A DNA stretch of 64,000 nucleotides, taken from contig NW_026515416.1 of NCBI RefSeq assembly GCF_014898815.1, forward strand, positions 124,001 to 188,000. The letters are read 5' to 3'. Below, one piece after another: positions 11,037 through 20,789 of this stretch; the first letter of the stretch is position 1; each line of letters opens with the position of its first letter. This DNA is from Panonychus citri (lineage: Eukaryota; Arthropoda; Arachnida; Trombidiformes; Tetranychidae). Below the pieces are notes generated by a model. The model searched no databases, was not told where the DNA came from, and worked only from the letters and a program-made list of their open reading frames with translations. The position numbers were made by a program, and so were the translations under genes.

Positions 11037-14000
11037 CAATGATTTAGTTAATTAGTTTCACGATTTTCAGAAAAACTATCAACTCATGAATTATTATCAA
11101 CTAATCATTACTTGAATCTTTTCTGAGCTCTTTCCTTTTTTTCGGTATCTCAACAATGTTTAACTTTTTCTACTTCCACCAACAATCAATTAATTTCATT
11201 AATAATTCTAATTTTTTTTTCCAATTCTGATAGAGTTTTAATTATACCATAAATTGCTAATTTTAAGCTTCGATTTCAGTCTAATTGTTGTTTACCACTT
11301 TATTTGCATGTTACTTAGTATCAACTTTTTGAAATCTTTTTTTCACCACTTTCACTTACCTAATTGACTTTTGATTAGTTTTTATCAATATTTTGATTGT
11401 TGTCCAAGTTTTTTTCGTATAAGTTGATTAAGACAAAATAATCAATGTATCAATTCAAAGTTATAATCAGCATCAGTTGTTGACAAGTTAATTGTCACTG
11501 AGAAAAAAGTAAACTGTGTTTTCGTTTGATTAATCGTTCCGCTAATATAATTTATCTAAATACATTAATTATGATTTTTACAACTCAATTGATCACTTTT
11601 TTTTGCTATTCCAACATTAGACTAATTGTTGTCATTAACTAATTACTCACTTACTAGTAAACTGTTAATTGGTTATCTATCAAACCTTAAAACCGATCTG
11701 AATAAATAGCTACTTTTGATTAACCATTATAACATATTGGTTAATTATCTTGTTATTAGCCCAACAATTATTGATTTTTACCTCAACAATTTAACAATAA
11801 TCAAAATTTAGTGAAGAAGAAGCAAAAAATATCATCAGTATGATCCAATTGTATTTCCAATGAGCAAATTGTAAACTAATCAGTTGATAATCATGAACAA
11901 TTTGATTGAATTTCACAATTTTTCAGATTGAATCAAACCGGAAATGATAAATCAAAGATAAACCTTATTAATATTAATAGAAACACCAACAATTAACTAA
12001 TTATTACAAGTTAAGCTATGATATAATGTTTGTTAAATCGTTTTAATTGTTTGAAAAGCATTGACGGTTCAATGTTAATTGTTTACTGTCACGTAACAAT
12101 TGTAACAAACAAACGCGATTATCAATAATTTAATTACAACGAAAAAAGTTATACACATGATTGAAAAGGAAGAAGGTAAAAAAAAGTTTACAATTAGTTT
12201 CACTATTCAAGTACAACAATCAACAAATTACTGGACTATAATCAATCATGGTATGAGTATTTTCATCTTTGATTTAATCCAGTTTGATATTGATTGTTAA
12301 CCGATCAGTTGATATTCATGAAAGTGGAAACAAAGAGCCGATCGTTTTTTATTGCATTTTCTAGTTGTAAACCAAACAAATTGTAACAATTTGTTGATTG
12401 TAATTCATCCACTGATTAGTGGATAACAAGATTGTTACCAGAAAATAGCCACTTACCAAAATAGATTATAATAGAGTTGAGAGTTGATTATTTAGTTGAT
12501 TAGTTAAATGGTTGATTCTTAATTTTTGATTGAAAATCTCCTGCTTTTCATGATTTACTTTGAGAAAAAAAGTTCATTTGATTGTTGACAATTAATGGAT
12601 TTGGGTGCGGAAGTACATGTATTATAACAGTTTTAAAGGGTTCAATTGACTTCTCACAATTAAGTTAATCATCACCATTAGCTGATTGTAATAATCAATA
12701 TGTTACTCTATTGATACTTATAAATATTTATAACAATTTCAGTTGATTTAGTTTGACACTTTCCAACAATTTAATTGGTGTCGACAGTTAAACTTACATT
12801 TTTTTTATTCTCATTCCATTTACTAACTTTTCAAATGGAGTTTTTTTTTCTCACTGATTATAATTAACATCCAATGATTATCTAAATTGTTGTAGACTTT
12901 TAATCACAACAGATGATTAGGAGTAAATAACATGATCTATTTGATTGTCCTGATGGTCAGTTGACAATCAAATGTCAATCTCAATGAATAAACTCCAGTG
13001 TTTGCACTGGTCAACAATCAACTAATTGTTTACAATTTTATATATATTAATACAATCAGATTACCCTGTTGATTGTTGAAACGATAAAAAATTAGACTTT
13101 TTTTTCATCGACAATCAGTTAATTCACTTTGAACTCAACAAGATCAACGATTGGATTTGAAACTAATTGTCTCTTAATGGACATGAGAAATTAAATTGCT
13201 AATAGAAAAAATCTCCAACAATTAGGTTAATCCTATTCTGAACAATGTTAAATTGCTGCTGATTGTAATGGCACAAATTAACTATATAATCAAACAAAGA
13301 CAATGTTTGACTGCTAATCAATGAATCATTTTGAATATGTAATCATGATTAAGATGATGATTTATTAAATTGTTACGAAATGATAATCATTTTGATTATG
13401 TTAAACGTCAATTAACTAATCGTTTTGACCTAAAATGATCTTAATTATCTTCTCAAGTTAATCAAGGTTGAACCATAGTGATTAACTGATTACCTTTAGA
13501 AACTTTAATTACCTTTTTAGTGTTGACACATTATAAGAAACAATCATAATGATAATCAACTGTTAATAGTTTTCCGACAGAAATCAAATAACAAACAAAC
13601 TGTAACAATTAAAGTTTAACTAATCGATAGTTTTGTAAGTGCTGGTCAATATACTAAATTGTATCTCAGCATAGGGTCAACAATTAAAGTTGATAATGAT
13701 TTCTAATGATGATTAGGTTGATGATGATAATGATAATTACTTGTTGACAACAAACTATTTGGTCAAGTTAATTGTACCAACCACATTGTTTGATGTTGAT
13801 TAATTTGTAAATTGATTACTTGTAAAGTAAATCAATCAATTGGCTCAAATTGAATTATGATTACAATTGATTTTCTTCATAACCTGATCATTTGTTAATC
13901 ACATTTAAAGTACAACAATCAACTGGAATTGCTCTTTGTTTATGATTTCATTTTCATTCAGTGTTTTCCATTCACAACACTAACCTTCAATTTCCAGTTT

Positions 14001-15844
14001 CAAATCTCTTAATCACCGTTAACAATTATAATCATCATAGTTAATAATCATTTGATTTTACGGTTGATTGTTTATACTTCCTTTTTGATTAATATCGTGA
14101 AAAGCACAATCAAAACGACAATCAATGAGTTAGTATTTTTCACACTTTCCAGGCCTGGAAACAAAACTTTCATAATGTTGATTGTTTGGTGAATGAAAAG
14201 TTAATCAACAATTAACAGTTTGTTATTCATTAATTAGGATCACAATTAGATATTGATTAAGTAAACCGATTGATACGTTCATGTGGTTTTAGCAAGTGAC
14301 AGTAAATTTTGTAACGACAATTGGACTGATTGTTTCAACACAATAAACTAATTGTTGATTTTTGTTATTTAATTGCAGGACCTCGGGAACAATTAAACGC
14401 TGCTCCTCATGCATTGGATTTGTCAAACATTTATGGTTACACTTATCAAGATAATTTAGGATTAAGATCATTCAAAGGAGGTAAATTAGCAACAGCATTG
14501 GATGAACAAGGAGGTGAAATAATGACCACAGCGGAGGGAAACTTTGACCCACTGGCCATTCAAGCTTGTAATGTACCACCGCAGTTTCCTAATTTCATTT
14601 GTTTCAAAACTGGTGACGGGATTCGTGGTAATCAACATCCATCATTAACAGCGTTACAAACAATTATGATTCGTCGTCACAATCAGCATACTGATGGATT
14701 AGCGGCCGTTAATCCTCACTGGTCAGATGAGACCTTATTCTGGGAAGCTCGTCGTTTACTGACCGCTGAATATAATCACATATCTTTCGCTGAATATTTT
14801 CCAACCCTTTTCGATCCTGAGATATTATCTTATTTCAATCTTAATCCAGTTAAATCAGGTTATTCTAAATACGAACCTGAAACTGATTTCTCAACAATCT
14901 CTGAATGGGCCACTGCTGCTGGACGGTTTGGTCATTCTCAAGTTAACGATGTTTTCATGGTTAAAAATGGCCCCGATTCGAAGAGCTCATTTTCATTCCG
15001 ATTGAAAGATGTTTTCTTTGAAATGTCACTGATCCATTTGGGACAAACTGACGGGATTATCCGTGGATTAATCTCAGAACCAGCATTCGAGGTTGACCCT
15101 TTCTTCATTGTCGATGTTAAAGATTTTCTTTACCAAAATCCTAATCGTACAACTGGATTAGATTTACTGGTCGCTAATATAATGAGAGGTCGTGACCACG
15201 GAATACCTGGTTACGTTAATTACCTTGATTACTGTTTTGGTTACAAAGCTAATGATTGGCCTGATCTTTACGAGTACATCCCACAAACTCAGGTTCATAA
15301 TCTTCAACGTATCTACAGGTAAGAAAATTAAAATTGAAACTAAATTGTCAACATGATGAATGTTTTTGTTAATTATTAACAATCAACTTCAATTTTCGTC
15401 GGCTATTAATTTCGTAGGGATGTTCGAGATGTTGATCTATTCGTTGGAGGAGTTTCTGAACGACGAGTACCCGGAAATGCTATGGGTCCAACTTTCTCAT
15501 GTATTAATGGAATCCAATGGTATCATTCAAAGTTCGGTGACCGTTACTTTTATGAACATGGTGGTCAAGCTGGTTCATTTACTCCTGGTAAGTTAAGAAA
15601 ATTTGATAATTTTCCATATGAATTTGATCAACTTAATTTCCTTTCATTTCTTTTTTATACAGAACAATTATCGAATATTAAAAAGACTACAACATTGGCT
15701 CGAATTATTTGTAGAACGACACAAACTGGTTACCTTAATCGTGAAGTTTTCCGTCTTCCATCAGCATCCGGTAATCCGACAGTTAATTGTCGCGATTTAC
15801 CTGAAATTGATTATTACCTTTGGGCTGATCCTCATAAAGCTTAA
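8161..15844 (+). CDS. Secreted animal heme peroxidase (chorion peroxidase-like), 6 exons
   Basis: Exons 8161-8364, 9575-9915, 10092-10666, 14379-15318, 15418-15587 and 15663-15844 join in consistent phases to 803 codons. A signal-anchor/signal peptide (~residues 15-38) leads a Cys-rich pro-region. The animal peroxidase domain carries the distal His in WGQFMVHD (H313), the catalytic Arg in GIRGNQHP (R456), the proximal His in GRFGHS (H559) and NIMRGRDHG. These residues support H2O2-dependent oxidation or crosslinking of extracellular tyrosines, as in cuticle or eggshell hardening; the substrate is inferred. The residue before the distal His is Val (V312), where most family members have the Asp that esterifies heme. 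The ATG at 8161 was preferred because it immediately precedes the signal sequence; the upstream in-frame extension starts without ATG. Exons 5-6 were copied into the tandem repeat downstream. Confidence 0.93.
10667..14378 (+). other. 3.7-kb third intron of the peroxidase
   Basis: Bounded by AG|GTAAAT and TTGCAG|GA. It is AT-rich and full of CAATTA/TAATTG and CAATCA words like the 5-kb upstream region. No nested gene was found on either strand. It holds a (CT)20 microsatellite near its 5' end. Confidence 0.8.
10993..11032 (+). repeat. (CT)20 microsatellite in peroxidase intron 3
   Basis: Forty bases of perfect CT repeat, followed by GACTCAATG. Confidence 0.95.
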
Positions 15845-16796
15845 TTTGTACGAAATACAAATTTAAAGTTATATATTTTTACTTGTTGGTCTAATTTAAA
15901 TGATTAGAAACAAGTTAATTGTTAATAATAATTTCATATTTTTTTACATATTTCAAACCTAATAATATCCATAAATATCTATATCATATATTGTCAACCA
16001 CGATGATTAGAATAATATTTCTCCATTTTATCTGAATGACTTTAATTTGATTCTCTATTGAGGATTGATTTATATTTTTGTTGTCGTTTCAACCAGAAAA
16101 AATGGTTTCCATCATCAAAAACAATTAATCTTCTCTAGTTTAACAATTAACGTTAGATTGTCACACAATCCGATCACAGAATTGTTGATATAAGTGTTAC
16201 ATGTAAATAGACAATATATTGTAATGATGAACAAATAAAGTTATTCAAGTTGCTTACAAAATGATCGTAACTTTTAATTTCAGTTATCTGATTTTCAAAA
16301 CAGCTCTTCAGATTGATTGTATCGATACTTTTTGCGATTTTTTTTCGAAGTGAGGATGAATAAGGTCACTTATTAGGATTTCAAATTGAATTTCTGGAAT
16401 CACAATCGTTTGTTATTGGTACGGTGAGTGGAATAAGTCAAAGCACTAAATCGATCAACGAAAAGTTTGTAGATCAGAATTTTATCATTGCCCATATATG
16501 CGCTTTCAAATGGCTCTTTTTTCATTGAAAAAGTTATCAACGTTGACAAATTAGCTGAAGCAATCAGTTATTGAGAGACTTTTAATTCAGTTCCTAATTT
16601 TATCATCGGAGTAATTGAACAATATGAGTAAATAAAACTAATCGAACGGTTGATTTGATTATTGTGGTTTGTTCCAATCCTCTTATTTTATCCATTCATG
16701 TATATTGACTAAGTTGCTGATTGATTTGATCAAAAAACCATAAAAAATTTAATCAAATTCTAATTTACATAAATTAATCAGCTTTGGGTAAATATT

Positions 16797-16850
16797 TAAT
16801 CATATACCAGAAAAGTTCAGCAAAAATAGTGAATTTTCCTATTATAGCAT
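16797..16850 (+). promoter_or_regulatory. 5' module of chimeric peroxidase gene 1
   Basis: ATATTTAATCATATACCAGA then AGTTCAGCAAAAATAGTGAA, aligning block by block with GATATTTGATCAGTTACCAG and TTCAGTATAAAAGGTGAG at 40.6 kb. The TATA word is degraded here (CAAAAATAG). Just before the ATG both loci also share AATTGTTATTAAGT. Confidence 0.5.
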
Positions 16851-16936
16851 ATTCTCATTGTAAGTTTATCATCCCTAGTATTAATAAATTGATATTGTTT
16901 AATTGTTATTAAGTAAGAGAATATCTTATTAATAAA

Positions 16937-17839
16937 ATGAAAGTTTTCCAATTCTCAAGTTCCACCATCGTCATTGTGATTGTAACTATTTCCATGTTGA
17001 TTGAAAAAAGTAAAGGTTCTGATATTGATGGTGAAAGTCAACTCGTATTCCATCAGGGGCGTACATCCGAAAAACCTGAAACCGATTTCTCGATAATCTC
17101 TGATGTTTTGATGAAAGATTTTCTTTACCAAAATCCTAATCGTACAACTGGATTAGATTTACTGGTCGCTAATATAATGAGAGGTCGTGACCGCGGAATA
17201 CCTGGTTACATTAATTACATTGATTACTGTTTTGGTTACAAAGTAAATGATTGGCCTGATCTTTACAAGTACATCCCACGAACTCAGGTTCATAATCTTC
17301 AACGTATGTACAGGTGAGAAAATTAAAATTGAACCTAAATTGTAAATGTGATGAATATTTTTGTTACTTATTATCAATTAATTTCAATTTTCGTCGGCTA
17401 TTAATCTCGTAGAGATGTCTATGATATCGATCTATTCGTTGGAGGAGTTTCTGAACGACGAGTACCCGGAAATGCTATGGGTCCAACTTTCTCATGTATT
17501 AATGGAATCCAATGGTATCATTCAAAGTTCGGTGACCGTTACTTTTATGAACATGGTGGTCAAGCTGGTTCATTTACTCCTGGTAAGTTAAGAAAATTTG
17601 ATAATTTTCCATATGAATTTGATCAACTTAATTTCCTTTCATTTCTTTTTTATACAGAACAATTATCGAATATTAAAAAGACTACAACATTGGCTCGAAT
17701 TATTTGTAGAACGACACAAACTGGTTACCTTAATCGTGAAGTTTTCCGTCTTCCATCAGCATCCGGTAATCCGACAGTTAATTGTCGCGATTTACCTGAA
17801 ATTGATTATTACCTTTGGGCTGATCCTCATAAAGCTTAA
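16937..17839 (+). CDS. Chimeric secreted mini-peroxidase 1 (catalytically empty)
   Basis: Exons 16937-17313, 17413-17582 and 17658-17839 splice in phase to 242 codons. Residues 1-28 are a signal peptide (MKVFQFSSS ... SKGS) unlike the parental peroxidase. After a short novel linker the protein picks up peroxidase sequence at PETDFSIIS, then continues as DVLMKDFLYQ. The parental segments between PETDFSTIS and DVFM, and between DVFM and KDFLYQ, are gone, both in frame. Distal His, catalytic Arg and proximal His are all absent, and the RGRDHG motif reads RGRDRG. The remaining C-terminal helical region and its Cys residues match the parent. It cannot be a working peroxidase; a decoy, binding or structural secreted role is possible but unproven. 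Confidence 0.75.
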
Positions 17840-18933
17840 TTTGTACGAAATACAAATTTAAAGTTATATATTTTTACTTGTTGGTCTAATTTAAATGATT
17901 AGAAACAAGTTAATTGTTAATAATAATTTCATATTTTTTTACATATTTCAAACCTAATAATATCCATAAATATCTATATCATATATTGTCAACCACGATG
18001 ATTAGAATAATATTTCTCCATTTTATCTGAATGACTTTAATTTGATTCTCTATTGAGGATTGATTTATATTTTTGTTGTCGTTTCAACCAGAAAAAATGG
18101 TTTCCATCATCAAAAACAATTAATCTTCTCTAGTTTAACAATTAACGTTAGATTGTCACACAATCCGATCACAGAATTGTTGATATAAGTGTTACATGTA
18201 AATAGACAATATATTGTAATGATGAACAAATAAAGTTATTCAAGTTGCTTACAAAATGATCGTAACTTTTAATTTCAGTTATCTGATTTTCAAAACAGCT
18301 CTTCAGATTGATTGTATCGATACTTTTTGCGATTTTTTTTTCGAAGTGAGGATGAATAAGGTCACTTATTAGGATTTCAAATTGAATTTCTGGAATCACA
18401 ATCGTTTGTTATTGGTACGGTGAGTGGAATAAGTCAAAGCACTAAATCGATCAACGAAAAGTTTGTAGATCAGAATTTTATCATTGCCCATATATGCGCT
18501 TTCAAATGGCTCTTTTTTCATTGAAAAAGTTATCAACGTTGACAAATTAGCTGAAGCAATCAGTTATTGAGAGACTTTTAATTCAGTTCCTAATTTTATC
18601 ATCGGAGTAATTGAACAATATGAGTAAATAAAACTAATCGAACGGTTGATTTGATTATTGTGGTTTGTTCCAATCCTCTTATTTTATCCATTCATGTATA
18701 TTGACTAAGTTGCTGATTGATTTGATCAAAAAACCATAAAAAATTTAATCAAATTCTAATTTACATAAATTAATCAGCTTTGGGTAAATATTTAATCATA
18801 TACCAGAAAAGTTCAGCAAAAAATAGTGAATTTTCCTATTATAGCATATTCTCATTGTAAGTTTATCATCCCTAGTATTAATAAATTGATATTGTTTAAT
18901 TGTTATTAAGTAAGAGAATATCTTATTAATAAA

Positions 18934-19673
18934 ATGAAAGTTTTCCAATTCTCAAGTTCCACCATCGTCATTGTGATTGTAACTATTTCCATGTTGATTG
19001 AAAAAAGTAAAGGTTCTGATATTGATGGTGAAAGTCAACTCGTATTCCATCAGGGGCGTACATCCGAAAAACCTGAAACCGATTTCTCGATAATCTCTGA
19101 TGTTTTGATGAAAGATTTTCTTTACCAAAATCCTAATCGTACAACTGGATTAGATTTACTGGTCGCTAATATAATGAGAGGTCGTGACCGCGGAATACCT
19201 GGTTACATTAATTACATTGATTACTGTTTTGGTTACAAAGTAAATGATTGGCCTGATCTTTACAAGTACATCCCACGAACTCAGGTTCATAATCTTCAAC
19301 GTATGTACAGGTGAGAAAATTAAAATTGAACCTAAATTGTAAATGTGATGAATATTTTTGTTACTTATTATCAATTAATTTCAATTTTCGTCGGCTATTA
19401 ATCTCGTAGAGATGTCTATGATATCGATCTATTCGTTGGAGGAGTTTCTGAACGCCGAGTACCCGGAAATGCTATGGGTCCAACTTTCTCATGTATTAAT
19501 GGAATCCACGAGTATCTCTCAAAGCTTGGTGACCGTTACTTTCATGAACATGGTGGTCAAGCTGGTTCATTTACTCCTGGTAAGTTAAGAAAATTTGATA
19601 ATTTTCCATATGAATTTGATCAACTAAATTTCCTTTCATTTCCTTTTATACAGAACAATTATCGAATTTCTAG
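18934..19673 (+). CDS. Chimeric secreted mini-peroxidase 2, truncated C-terminus
   Basis: Exon 1 (18934-19310) is identical in translation to that of mini-peroxidase 1. Exon 2 (19410-19579) follows in phase and exon 3 starts at 19654, but the frame hits TAG at 19671-19673 after GEQLSNF. That makes 188 codons against 242. Homology to the other units stops at CGAAT, where the following bases resemble the GAATTTCTGGAATCAC found in the 3' flank of the other units, so a deletion across short homology may have removed the rest. Exon 2 has a local cluster of changes (GIHEYLSKLGDRYFH against GIQWYHSKFGDRYFY) inside otherwise near-identical sequence. May be a pseudogene or a shortened secreted protein. 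Confidence 0.6.
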
Positions 19674-20209
19674 AATCACCGAGTATTAGTTAAATTCTCA
19701 AAATCTAATTCAGTTATGATGTATACGAATATTGATTACTTAATCGTTATAAGAGCTGATAAAATAAAATTGATTATCTAAAATAAAAAAATACAAATAA
19801 AACTCATTTCAAGCTATTTTCTAATCAATCAACTATTAATATATGCAATATACAGGGTTGTAAAAAAGTCGAATGAAAGATCGTAATAATATAAATTATC
19901 TGAAACAAGCATGAGTGATTACAAAATTATTACGAAGTATTTGAAGTCAACAGTTATAAAAGGAGATTCATTTAATGAAAATTCTGTACCAAAATCAATC
20001 AACTTTACTCGTTAACAAATGACTCATGGTAAGTGCCATTGTAATTTAAATTTTTCGTTGAAGATCAATTCTGAAGATGATCAACTTTGGGACAGTTAAT
20101 TTTCTCATGTTATTTTACTCACAAAGACATTAACTATCCATTAGTCGAAAATTCGACCTGATTAGAGCAACAGAATTGTAATATCCCTCCAACCGATAAG
20201 TATAAAAGT
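19674..20209. other. Spacer after the tandem repeat
   Basis: AT-rich. AGTATTTGAAGTC then AGTTATAAAAGGAGA near 19940-19975 loosely recalls the shared TATA module, with no convincing ORF behind it. Nothing else recognised. Confidence 0.4.
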
Positions 20210-20312
20210 GTTATCATTTCTGGATCACCACCGAAATGTTTGATGTTTTCTCGCGTCCATTTTAAGGTCAGTATAAGATCGCAAAGCCTGAAATTACCCG
20301 GCATATCATAAT
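20210..20312 (-). pseudogene. Carboxylesterase fragment
   Basis: The minus strand encodes DMPGN ... LKWTRENIKHFGGDPE, the conserved segment just before the nucleophile elbow of carboxylesterases. It matches the corresponding part of the intact gene 0.6 kb away (DMPGNQALYD ... FGGDPD). The expected GxSxG does not follow and the frame decays. It differs too much from the neighbour to be a fresh copy, so it is an older relict of a second esterase. Confidence 0.7.
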
Positions 20313-20789
20313 AATCTTGAACCTAAGATTTGTGGAAGGCTGAAGCAATAGCAATTAACTAATCATTCTCATAATTTTGCTATGTTGATCTCTGTGATAA
20401 TAACTTTGAAAGTAAAAGGTCAAACTAAGGTTGACAATGAAAGCTTTACACAACAACTGATGAGTAAATGTAGTCATTTACTTGTTAGTATCTTCTTACC
20501 TGAAAGGTAAGATGGATTATATTATTTTCTAGTTTATCTTTTAAACAACAAACTCTAGAAAATAACAAGTAACCCAATCAACAGAAAACTGGTTTCTTCT
20601 TCTTCAAGGTCAAACCTCTAATTACTCCCAAGTCCATAGGAACTTGATAGGGAACGGTCAAGATACATCTTGTACTTGGAAAAATATACAGAGAAAACAG
20701 GAATGGAACGTTTTTATTTTTAGTGACCTTTATGGTCTAAGAAAAAGTTTATTTTTGAATTTCGAACAAAAAAGAAATTTTTTTATAAT

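Larger units (their letters stand above)
15418..19409 (+). repeat. Two ~2.0-kb tandem units containing peroxidase exons and a new 5' module
   Basis: Unit A (15418-17412, 1995 bp) and unit B (17413-19409, 1997 bp) each run: peroxidase exon 5, intron, exon 6, 3' flank, spacer, promoter-like module, signal-peptide exon fused to part of exon 4, intron. From the middle of exon 5 to the spacer the units are nearly identical; the only differences I noticed are single-base changes in A-runs and T-runs. A third partial unit starts at 19410 and breaks off at ~19667. Divergence lies at the first bases of exon 5 and in the intron, where unit A matches the parent gene and B matches the third copy. The near identity indicates recent unequal exchange or gene conversion. 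Confidence 0.9.

Noticed and set aside
14289..14471. Minus-strand open frame over the peroxidase exon 4 start
   Set aside because: Overlaps an intron-exon border of a clearly coding gene on the other strand; shadow frame.
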